Shown in pieces: positions 25,467-32,770 of a stretch of 46,423 bases of DNA. Both the position numbers and the translations under genes were made by a program. Each line of letters starts with the position of its first letter. Within the stretch, counting starts at the first letter, position 1. This DNA is from Gelidibacter salicanalis (GTDB taxonomy: Bacteria; Bacteroidota; Bacteroidia; Flavobacteriales; Flavobacteriaceae), in NCBI RefSeq assembly GCF_016469035.1, contig NZ_JAEHJZ010000053.1:416-46838 (forward strand). The letters run 5' to 3'. Under the pieces are notes generated by a model. It was not told the DNA's origin. It made no database searches and saw only the letters and a list, made by a program, of their open reading frames with translations.

Positions 25467-25544
25467 CAATTATTTTAACCAAAAATGTTGTCTTTCTAAC
25501 AGAAGTTAACCTTTTATATAACAATACGATTGCGTTATTACTGT

Positions 25545-25602
25545 GGGAGTACAGATTTGATATCTCATAAATCTCTTATACTCTCCCGTATTTTTATTTT
25601 TT
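25545..25602 (+). terminator. Probable terminator after tRNA-Ser
   Basis: GGGAGTA and AGATTT (25545-25558) pair with AAATCT and TACTCTCCC (25569-25587), with a few unpaired bases. A T-rich tract follows (25589-25602). It lies between the tRNA and the exbB operon. Confidence 0.6.
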
Positions 25603-25658
25603 AATTGCAATTTTTTTATATCTTTAACACTTTAACTAATAAAATTAAGATCAGAACA

Positions 25659-26438
25659 ATGAAAAGACTATTTTCTATCCTAGCCATCGCAGGAATCATG
25701 GCTTTCGGAACTGTAAGTGCAAATAACTATGCAGCTACAGCATCAATGGCGACTACAACCGTTGCAACAGTAACACAAGATGAGACTCCAGTCTCGGCTG
25801 AAGAAGATCTTGGGTTTCATCAAGAATTAAAGAAACGTTTTATTGAAGGTGGCCCAGGCTTTATGGGTATTGTATTGCTTTGTTTAATCTTAGGACTTGC
25901 AATTGCCATTGAAAGAATTATCTTTTTAAATTTATCAACTACAAACACTAGAAAATTAGTTCAAAATGTAGAAGATGCTTTACAATCAGGTGGTATTGAA
26001 GCTGCTAAGGAAGTTTGTAGAAATACAAAAGGACCTGTTGCTTCTATTTATTACCAAGGTTTAGATAGAGCAGATGGCGATTTAGATGCTGCTGAAAAAG
26101 CTGTTATAGCTTACGGTGGTGTTCAAATGGGTCAGTTAGAGAAAAACGTCTCTTGGATTTCATTGTTTATTGCATTGGCACCAATGCTTGGGTTCATGGG
26201 TACAGTAATTGGTATGATTCAAGCCTTTGATAAAATTGAAGCTGCTGGAGATATGCAACCTTCACTTGTTGCGGGTGGTATTAAAGTAGCACTTTTAACA
26301 ACGGTATTTGGTCTTATTGTAGCAATTATCCTTCAAGTGTTTTACAATTATATCATTGCTAAAATTGATAGTATTGTAAATGACATGGAGGATGCATCTA
26401 TCACATTGATGGATATGCTCGTGAGATACAAAAGATAA
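25659..26438 (+). CDS. exbB: MotA/TolQ/ExbB-family proton channel subunit
   Basis: Inner-membrane channel subunit that uses proton flow to energise TonB-dependent transport. From ATG 25659 it has 259 residues; an upstream in-frame start (25605) adds unrelated sequence. There is an N-terminal hydrophobic signal-like segment (about 1-22) and a Thr/Ala-rich stretch. Then come TM1 (GFMGIVLLCLILGLAIAIERI), a cytoplasmic loop, and two further TM helices with GFMGTVIGMIQAFDKIE and GGIKVALLTTVFGLIVAIILQVFYNY, the conserved ExbB core. First gene of a four-gene operon. Confidence 0.93.
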   Translation: MKRLFSILAIAGIMAFGTVSANNYAATASMATTTVATVTQDETPVSAEEDLGFHQELKKRFIEGGPGFMGIVLLCLILGLAIAIERIIFLNLSTTNTRKLVQNVEDALQSGGIEAAKEVCRNTKGPVASIYYQGLDRADGDLDAAEKAVIAYGGVQMGQLEKNVSWISLFIALAPMLGFMGTVIGMIQAFDKIEAAGDMQPSLVAGGIKVALLTTVFGLIVAIILQVFYNYIIAKIDSIVNDMEDASITLMDMLVRYKR

Positions 26439-26459
26439 ACCGCACAATTAAAGAAAATT

Positions 26460-26912
26460 ATGAATTTACACAAAATATTAAAAATAGTAGCTGCGCTTCT
26501 GGGCCTTGCAGGGATCATCTTTTTAGTGATGATTATCTCAAAAGGTGACGATGCAATCAAAGCTGCAGCTCTTGATGGCGACAGTGCCATCATAGATCCA
26601 ATGGCTTATGTAACTTACATTATTTTTGCACTGACTTTAGTTTTCGTTCTGTTTTTTGTAGTGAAAAACTTGTTTACACACACAGGTTCTTTAAAAAATA
26701 CATTAATAGGAGTGGGTGCTTTTGCAGCAGTCTTAATAATAGCTTACATATTCTCTAGCGGTGATGATGCAAGTAAGTATCTCTATAATGGAGCTCCTGC
26801 CACTGAAGGCGAGGCACATATGGTAGGTGCAGGCTTAATAGCATTTTATATCCTAATTGTTGGTGCTGCGGCAGCAATGGCATTAGCAGGAATCAAAAAA
26901 ATAACTAAGTAA
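26460..26912 (+). CDS. Conserved membrane protein between exbB and exbD
   Basis: A 150-residue protein with four hydrophobic helices (about 8-26, 50-70, 80-98 and 122-143) and short charged ends. It is 21 bp after exbB and 2 bp before exbD, which argues for a role with the proton channel. This insertion between exbB and exbD is common in Bacteroidota operons, but no function is known to me. Confidence 0.8.
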   Translation: MNLHKILKIVAALLGLAGIIFLVMIISKGDDAIKAAALDGDSAIIDPMAYVTYIIFALTLVFVLFFVVKNLFTHTGSLKNTLIGVGAFAAVLIIAYIFSSGDDASKYLYNGAPATEGEAHMVGAGLIAFYILIVGAAAAMALAGIKKITK

Positions 26913-26914
26913 TT

Positions 26915-27514
26915 ATGGCAAAAAGATCAGCACCCGAAGTTAATGCAGGATCCATGGCTGATATTGCATTCTTACTTCTTATCTTTTTCTTGGTCACCAC
27001 GACCATTGAGACAGATACGGGTTTAAACAGGAAATTACCTCCAATTGATGATGAGCAAGTTGAACCGCCTATTATTAAGCAGAAAAATATCTTTACAGTT
27101 CTAATTAACAAAAACAACCAGTTAATGGTTGAAGATGAGTTAATGGAACTTAAAGATTTGAGAAAGGCAGCTGCTGAGTTTTTGGATAACGGTGGTGGTG
27201 TTGGCGATGACGCCTGTACGTACTGTAAAGGTAAAAAAGACCCGAAATCATCTGACAATCCTGATAAGGCCATCATTTCATTAAAGAACGAAAGAGAGAC
27301 TAAGTATGGTACTTATATCTCAGTTCAAAATGAGTTGGTAGCAGCCTACAATCAGTTAAGAGATAGAAGAGCTATGGAGCTTTATGGGAAAACCTTAAAA
27401 GAAATGGAAGCTAATTATAGCGATGTTAATTGGATAGGGAACAAGGATAATCTTAAAGAGAAAATCGACAGGATTAAAATTGAATATCCTCAGAAGCTAT
27501 CAGAAGTTCAATAA
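26915..27514 (+). CDS. exbD: ExbD/TolR-family biopolymer transport protein (first copy)
   Basis: Single-pass partner of ExbB. The N-terminus MAKRSAPEVNAGSMADIAFLLLIFFLVTTT contains the TM helix with the proton-relay Asp (MADIAFLL). The periplasmic domain, at ~165 residues, is longer than in E. coli ExbD (141 residues in total). An odd feature is a small insertion with a CxxC motif, DDACTYCKGKKD (about 94-105). The second exbD begins 20 bp downstream. Confidence 0.92.
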   Translation: MAKRSAPEVNAGSMADIAFLLLIFFLVTTTIETDTGLNRKLPPIDDEQVEPPIIKQKNIFTVLINKNNQLMVEDELMELKDLRKAAAEFLDNGGGVGDDACTYCKGKKDPKSSDNPDKAIISLKNERETKYGTYISVQNELVAAYNQLRDRRAMELYGKTLKEMEANYSDVNWIGNKDNLKEKIDRIKIEYPQKLSEVQ

Positions 27515-27534
27515 TAATTTAGAAAAAAAGCAAT

Positions 27535-28020
27535 ATGGCCAAATTTAATAAAAAGAAATCAGGCGATTTACCGGCAATATCAACAGCGTCTTTACCAGAC
27601 ATTGTATTTATGCTATTGTTCTTTTTTATGGTGGCAACTACAATGCGTGATACCACGTTGAAGATTGAAAATAAATTACCGTTTGCAGATCAGGTTGAGA
27701 AACTCGATAAAAAAGATTTGGTAATGTATATTTATATTGGAAAACCACAAGAAGCTTTCCAAGGTCAATATGGTAAAGAATCACGTATTCAACTTAATGA
27801 TAAGTTTGCTGATCTCTCCGAGATTAAAGCTTTTATTGCTGCTGAAAGAGCCTCTAAAAGAGAAGAACTTGTCCCATTTTTGACGGTTGCTCTTAAAGTT
27901 GACGAAGGTGCCAATATGGGCTTAGTAGGAGATGTTAAACAGGAACTTAGAAAAGAAAACGCGTTGAAAATCAATTACACCACTAGAAAAGGTGAAGTAA
28001 CTGGCAATACAAAGAATTAA
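27535..28020 (+). CDS. exbD: ExbD/TolR-family biopolymer transport protein (second copy)
   Basis: A second single-pass ExbD-like protein of 161 residues. The TM segment with the proton-relay Asp is LPDIVFMLLFFFMVATTM (about 21-38), followed by a periplasmic domain starting LKIENKLPFADQVEKLDKKD. Two different ExbD proteins in one operon are usual in Bacteroidota and may form mixed complexes with ExbB. A terminator follows directly. Confidence 0.92.
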   Translation: MAKFNKKKSGDLPAISTASLPDIVFMLLFFFMVATTMRDTTLKIENKLPFADQVEKLDKKDLVMYIYIGKPQEAFQGQYGKESRIQLNDKFADLSEIKAFIAAERASKREELVPFLTVALKVDEGANMGLVGDVKQELRKENALKINYTTRKGEVTGNTKN

Positions 28021-28040
28021 AATTTATAGTTAAATAGTCT

Positions 28041-28073
28041 AAAAAGCATCCTACTAATGTAGGGTGCTTTTTT
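28041..28073 (+). terminator. Terminator of the exbB-exbD operon
   Basis: 13-bp stem AAAAGCATCCTAC/GTAGGGTGCTTTT with loop TAAT and one G-U pair, then more T residues. It begins 21 nt after the stop of the second exbD. Confidence 0.92.
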
Positions 28074-28235
28074 AATTTTTATCAGTCGCTGTTGAAGGAT
28101 ACTTCACTTATTGGTCTTCCGCCCCTTAACAATGTGATAGCGTGGGGTTAGATGCAGCAGAATTGTCGGAACAGAAATTTTCTTCAACTGTACTTCCTTT
28201 TATCAGAGGTAGCTATAAAAATCACTAATATCGAT

Positions 28236-28243
28236 TATATTTG
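28236..28243 (+). promoter_or_regulatory. -7 box immediately before the PorT-like gene
   Basis: TATATTTG is a perfect TAnnTTTG match and ends 4 nt before the ATG at 28248. This would give a leaderless or nearly leaderless mRNA. No convincing -33 TTG is seen. Confidence 0.5.
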
Positions 28244-28247
28244 TAGT

Positions 28248-28946
28248 ATGAAAAGTGCTGTTTTTTTTGTTATTTGTTCTTGTTTTACCTCACTTCTGTT
28301 GGCGCAGCAACCTACAGATACAACCTTTGTAGACACTAACTATAGAGAAGATCAATTCTATTTTGCATTAACCTACAATCTTATTGGCAATATGCCCAAC
28401 GACCTCAAACAAAGTGGTTTTTCAAGCGGGATTCATTTTGGTGTCATTAGAGATATGCCCATCAATGAACGTCGGAATAGGGCTATAGGGATTGGGTTGG
28501 GATTGTCAGCCAATTCGTATAATCAAAATGTGCTTATATCAGAAGATTCTGGTGGTAATTTTAACTATCAAATTATCGACGAGAGTGAGATTAGCATCAA
28601 GAGAAACAAGTTTACCACCTATACTTTAGAAATGCCCTTGCAATACAGATGGCGTACTTCTACTGCTAAAGAATATAAGTTTTGGCGAATTTATACCGGT
28701 ATAAAGGTGGGCTATGTGTTTTACAATTCCTCTAAATTTAAGGGAAGTATTGAGGAGGTCAAACTTACTCATATTGATGATTTTAATGCGCTTCAATACG
28801 GGCTGACCTTAAGTGCGGGATATTCCACTTGGAACTTGCATATCTATTACGGACTTAACCCTATTTTCAAAGATACTGCTCAGCTTGATGGGAAGGCAAT
28901 CGATGTGAATAGCATCAAGATAGGATTGATGTTTTATGTGCTTTAA
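28248..28946 (+). CDS. PorT-family outer-membrane beta-barrel protein
   Basis: From ATG 28248 (signal peptide MKSAVFFVICSCFTSLLLAQ) the protein has 232 residues; the in-frame upstream extension is rejected. It shows the PorT-type barrel pattern: FALTYNLIGNMPNDLKQSGFSSGIHFGVIRDMPIN, then GIGLGLSANSY, TLEMPLQYRWRTST, and a last strand ending GLMFYVL. PorT/SprT is needed for the type IX secretion system in Bacteroidota, and this one could be that protein, but family membership alone does not prove it. Confidence 0.8.
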   Translation: MKSAVFFVICSCFTSLLLAQQPTDTTFVDTNYREDQFYFALTYNLIGNMPNDLKQSGFSSGIHFGVIRDMPINERRNRAIGIGLGLSANSYNQNVLISEDSGGNFNYQIIDESEISIKRNKFTTYTLEMPLQYRWRTSTAKEYKFWRIYTGIKVGYVFYNSSKFKGSIEEVKLTHIDDFNALQYGLTLSAGYSTWNLHIYYGLNPIFKDTAQLDGKAIDVNSIKIGLMFYVL

Positions 28947-29018
28947 CAGACTTGCTTTTAAAGTAATGTATTTCATAGCCAAGTCTTCCAGGAAATTTCG
29001 AAAGCTACAATTGAACTT

Positions 29019-29627
29019 TTACAGCCAGTAATTCAACAAGATCAATTGCGGTAACAAGCCCACAAAAAAACCAATAATCAATTCTGCATTTGTGTGCGCC
29101 TTTAAATGTAATCTTGAGGTTGCTATGGCGCCAATAATAATACACATTAAGGCGATAGTACCATTGATATTAATTTTAAAATGAATGCTCAGAGCAATGG
29201 CAAACATAAAGAATCCTGCGCTGGCAATCATATGGATGCTTGCTTTAAGCTTAAAAATGGCTAAAAATAAACATGCCAGAGTGGAGAAGAGGATGCCTAA
29301 ATAGAAGTAATATAATTCTGGTATTTCATGGTAAGGCAAGACTCTTTTTAAGATCAATACCATAATAATGGTGTTCAATAATAAGGGTATGATGCGCTCC
29401 TTGGTGGTTTTTAAATGCAAGGACTCAACTCTCTTTATCGTCTTTAATAAAAAATAGAGCAGAATAGGAAGTATAAAGGTCAAGATGGTAATTGAAAACA
29501 ACTTCGCTTTAATTACGGGATACGGAATGAAACGAGGCGTTTTTGAAAAATACAGAATCACCCCTAGCAGGGGCATGATCAATGGATGGAAGATATAGGA
29601 GATACTCTTTAAAAGATAGTGTATCAT
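29019..29627 (-). CDS. Multi-pass membrane protein with divergent PAP2-like motif
   Basis: A 202-residue protein with about six hydrophobic helices. It carries ERIIPL in the region of the PAP2 motif 1, SIHMIASAG in place of motif 2, and SRLHLKAHTNAE near the C-terminus. The last fits SR-x5-H-x3-(D/E), motif 3 of lipid phosphatases of the PAP2 family. It may act on a phospholipid or polyprenyl phosphate, or may be a degenerate relative. Its start overlaps the rpoN stop by 4 bp (ATGA), so it is translationally coupled to rpoN. Confidence 0.7.
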   Translation of the reverse strand: MIHYLLKSISYIFHPLIMPLLGVILYFSKTPRFIPYPVIKAKLFSITILTFILPILLYFLLKTIKRVESLHLKTTKERIIPLLLNTIIMVLILKRVLPYHEIPELYYFYLGILFSTLACLFLAIFKLKASIHMIASAGFFMFAIALSIHFKININGTIALMCIIIGAIATSRLHLKAHTNAELIIGFFVGLLPQLILLNYWL

Positions 29628-31084
29628 ATTTTTTTTCGTAATCGCGCTACAGGAATATCGAGTTGTTCTCTGTATTTGGCAACTGTACGTCGTGCAATAG
29701 GATAGCCTTTCTCCAATAAAATAGATGCCAATTTTTCATCAGTAAGCGGTTTACGTTTGTTTTCGTCTTCAATAACGGTCTCCAATATTTTTTTAATTTC
29801 GCGTGTGGACACCTCTTCACCCTGATCATTGGTCATGGATTCTGAGAAAAATTCCTTAATCAATTTGGTGCCGTACGGCGTATCTACATATTTACTATTG
29901 GCTACTCGAGATACGGTAGAGACATCCATTTCAATCTCGTCTGCAATATCCTTTAAAATCATGGGCTTTAGCTTGCGCTCATCTCCCGTTAGGAAGTATT
30001 GCTTCTGATAGTGCATAATAGAACTCATCGTTACAAATAGGGTCTGCTGACGCTGTTTAATGGCTTCTATAAACCATTTGGCCGCATCCAGTTTTTGTTT
30101 GATGAACATCACCGCATCTTTTTGAGATCTGGACTTGTCTTTGGCTTCTTTATAGCCCTTCATCATATTGCTGTATTCTCGAGACACGTGCAATTCTGGA
30201 GCATTTCTACCATTTAAGGTCAATTCCAATTCGCCATCCACAATTCTAATGGCAAAATCAGGTACAATATGTTCCACGATGCGATTATTGCCTGAATAGG
30301 AACCTCCGGGTTTTGGATTTAAATGTTCAATCTCATCAATGGCGTCTTTAAGCTGCATCTCTGTGATATCAAACTTCTGAATCAATTTTTTATAATGTTT
30401 TTTGGTAAATTGATCAAAGGCATTGTCAATGATTTCAATAGCCAATTCCACATCCGGATTTTTTTCCCTGCGGTGCAATTGAATACTTAAACATTCTTGA
30501 AGGTTACGTGCCCCAACTCCCGCCGGATCCAACTGATGGACCACATGGAGTACTTTTTCTATGGACTTTTCGTCTGTAAATACATTTTGTGTAAAAGCCA
30601 AATCATCTGTAATATCAGCTAATGAACGTCTGATATACCCACTTTCGTCCACACTGCCCACCAAAAATTCAGCAATATCGCGTTCGTCATCAGTCAATCT
30701 AAAGGTGTTCAACTGATTGGTCAGGTATTGGGTAAACGAGGTACCTGCGGCAAAAGGAATATCCTTGTCCTCATCATCGGCGCTGTAATTATTGGCTTGG
30801 GTTCTGTAATCTGGAATATCATCATCACTCAAATATTCATCAACATTGATGTCATCACCAATTTGATCGTTGTCTTCGTATTCCTCGTTTGTGTTGTCAA
30901 ACTCATCAAATCCATCATCAAGTTCATCAGATTCCTTTCCAGATTCCAAGGCTGGATTTTCTTCCATTTCCTGCTTTAAACGTTGTTCAAATGCTTGCGT
31001 AGGCAACTGGATCAGTTTCATCAACTGAATTTGTTGCGGCGACAACTTTTGGGACAATTTGAACTGTAAATACTGCTTCAGCAT
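29624..31084 (-). CDS. rpoN: RNA polymerase sigma-54 factor
   Basis: Alternative sigma factor that needs an AAA+ activator. The 486 residues contain the Gln/Leu-rich activator-interacting region (1-50, MLKQYLQFKLSQKLSPQQIQ), an acidic linker (about 55-110), and the core-binding domain. Next is a helix-turn-helix (DIADEIEMDVSTVSRVANSKYVDTPYGT) and the RpoN box ARRTVAKYRE (464-473). The gene is separated from asnS upstream by a terminator. No sigma-54 activator gene is in the window; the response regulator at 22 kb lacks an AAA+ domain. Confidence 0.96.
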   Translation of the reverse strand: MLKQYLQFKLSQKLSPQQIQLMKLIQLPTQAFEQRLKQEMEENPALESGKESDELDDGFDEFDNTNEEYEDNDQIGDDINVDEYLSDDDIPDYRTQANNYSADDEDKDIPFAAGTSFTQYLTNQLNTFRLTDDERDIAEFLVGSVDESGYIRRSLADITDDLAFTQNVFTDEKSIEKVLHVVHQLDPAGVGARNLQECLSIQLHRREKNPDVELAIEIIDNAFDQFTKKHYKKLIQKFDITEMQLKDAIDEIEHLNPKPGGSYSGNNRIVEHIVPDFAIRIVDGELELTLNGRNAPELHVSREYSNMMKGYKEAKDKSRSQKDAVMFIKQKLDAAKWFIEAIKQRQQTLFVTMSSIMHYQKQYFLTGDERKLKPMILKDIADEIEMDVSTVSRVANSKYVDTPYGTKLIKEFFSESMTNDQGEEVSTREIKKILETVIEDENKRKPLTDEKLASILLEKGYPIARRTVAKYREQLDIPVARLRKKI

Positions 31085-31115
31085 ACGTGTAAAAGGATTA
31101 ACTCTAAAAATAGAA

Positions 31116-31152
31116 AAAACAATCTATATAAGTGATAAATGTAGATTGTTTT
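31116..31152 (-). terminator. Terminator of asnS
   Basis: 11-bp stem AAAACAATCTA/TAGATTGTTTT with a 15-nt loop. On the minus strand it is followed by more T residues. It lies 71 bp after the asnS stop and before rpoN. Confidence 0.75.
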
Positions 31153-31222
31153 GTGAAAAATTTACGTTTTCAGACTTTGCTGTCTGGGTTTAATAAATGA
31201 AACGGCGAGGCCTGTATATCGA

Positions 31223-32662
31223 CTAGAAATCGGCGTTTTGTGGGGTTCTTGGAAAAGGAATCACATCACGAATGTTACCCATTCCGGTTACAAACATTAC
31301 CAAGCGTTCAAAACCAAGTCCGAAGCCCGAATGTACAGCGGTACCGTATTTCCGTAAATCCAAATACCACCACAATTCTTCTTCATCAATATCTAAGGCT
31401 TTCATCTTTTCTTTAAGAACTTCCAGGCGTTCTTCACGTTGGGAACCTCCCACCATTTCGCCAATGCCTGGGAATAGGATATCCATGGCCCGGACCGTTT
31501 TGCCATCTTCATTTAAACGCATGTAAAAGGCTTTAATGTTGGCCGGGTAATCGAATAAAATCACTGGACATTTAAAGTGTTTCTCCACTAAAAAGCGCTC
31601 GTGTTCACTTTGAAGATCAGCACCCCATTCTTCAATAATATAATTGAATTGCTTCTTTTTATTAGGTTTTGAGCTCTTTAAAATATCTATGGCTTCTGTA
31701 TAACTGACACGTTTGAAGTTGTTGTCAACCACAAATTTCAATTTCTCGATCAGGCTCATTTCTGAACGCTCAGCTTGTGGTTTTGTTTTTTCTTCGTCTA
31801 ACAACCGTTGTTCCAAAAACTCTAAATCTTCTCTATTATGTTCTAAAACATAGGTCAAGACAGATTTCATGAAATCTTCAGCTAAGTCCATGTTCCCTGC
31901 TAGATCCATAAACGCAACCTCTGGTTCAATCATCCAGAACTCCGCCAAATGGCGTGAGGTATTTGAGTTTTCAGCTCTAAAGGTGGGCCCAAAAGTATAT
32001 ACTTTACCTAATGACATGGCATAAGCCTCCGCTTCTAACTGTCCGGAAACGGTGAGGTTGGTTTCCTTGCCAAAAAAATCTTCTTTATAATCTACTTTAC
32101 CTTCTGCAGTTAATGGCGGGTTTTTAGGATCCAATCCGGTAACTCGGAACATCTCACCGGCACCTTCAGCATCACTTCCTGTAATGATTGGGGTGTGCAT
32201 ATAGTAAAATCCATTATCATTAAAATATTTATGAATTGCGAAAGACAAAGTTGAACGCAAACGCATTACCGCACTGAAGGTATTTGTTCTGGTGCGTAGA
32301 TGGGCATTTTCGCGTAAAAACTCAAAAGAGTGTTTTTTAGGTTGTATTGGGTATGTTTCAGGATCAGAATCACCCAAGATAGTGATTTGGTCAACTTTAA
32401 TTTCAACAGATTGGCCTTTGCCTTGACTTTCGATCAATTGGCCTTTTATGTGTACTGCGGCACCCGTAGTGATGCGCTTTAAAATTTTCTCGTCCGTATG
32501 TTCAAAATCTACAACACACTGTATATTTTGAAGTGAAGAACCATCATTTAAGGCAATAAAACGATTTGCCCTAAAGGTTCTTACCCACCCTTTGATGTCT
32601 ATGTCTTGTGATTTAAAATCAGACTTTAATAATTCTGCAACAGTTTTTGATGTCATCGTCAT
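31223..32662 (-). CDS. asnS: Asparaginyl-tRNA synthetase
   Basis: Class IIb aminoacyl-tRNA synthetase charging tRNA-Asn. The 479 residues include the N-terminal OB-fold anticodon domain (about 15-110; IKGWVRTFRANRFIALNDGSS), motif 2 (TFGPTFRAENSNTSRHLAEFWMIEPE), and motif 3 (GFGLGFERLVMFVTGMGNIRDVIPFPRTP), the AsnRS form. A second ATG at 32656 is equally possible. The promoter is visible 13 nt upstream. Confidence 0.97.
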   Translation of the reverse strand: MTMTSKTVAELLKSDFKSQDIDIKGWVRTFRANRFIALNDGSSLQNIQCVVDFEHTDEKILKRITTGAAVHIKGQLIESQGKGQSVEIKVDQITILGDSDPETYPIQPKKHSFEFLRENAHLRTRTNTFSAVMRLRSTLSFAIHKYFNDNGFYYMHTPIITGSDAEGAGEMFRVTGLDPKNPPLTAEGKVDYKEDFFGKETNLTVSGQLEAEAYAMSLGKVYTFGPTFRAENSNTSRHLAEFWMIEPEVAFMDLAGNMDLAEDFMKSVLTYVLEHNREDLEFLEQRLLDEEKTKPQAERSEMSLIEKLKFVVDNNFKRVSYTEAIDILKSSKPNKKKQFNYIIEEWGADLQSEHERFLVEKHFKCPVILFDYPANIKAFYMRLNEDGKTVRAMDILFPGIGEMVGGSQREERLEVLKEKMKALDIDEEELWWYLDLRKYGTAVHSGFGLGFERLVMFVTGMGNIRDVIPFPRTPQNADF

Positions 32663-32675
32663 AAATTTAAGAGTG

Positions 32676-32705
32676 CAAAGATAAAAAAAGGCAAGCGGCT
32701 TTCAA
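32676..32705 (-). promoter_or_regulatory. asnS promoter
   Basis: On the minus strand TTG (32703-32705), a 19-nt spacer, and TATCTTTG (32676-32683) match the Bacteroidota -33/-7 pattern. The -7 box ends 13 nt before the asnS ATG. Confidence 0.7.
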
Positions 32706-32770
32706 GCCTGAAAGATTTAAAAAGAACAAATTCCAGAATTCAAATTCCAAAAGCCGTTTTAATAAAGAAG

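Noticed and set aside
25385-25570. 61-codon frame over the tRNA-Ser
   Set aside because: It overlaps the tRNA almost completely; the tRNA structure is unambiguous.
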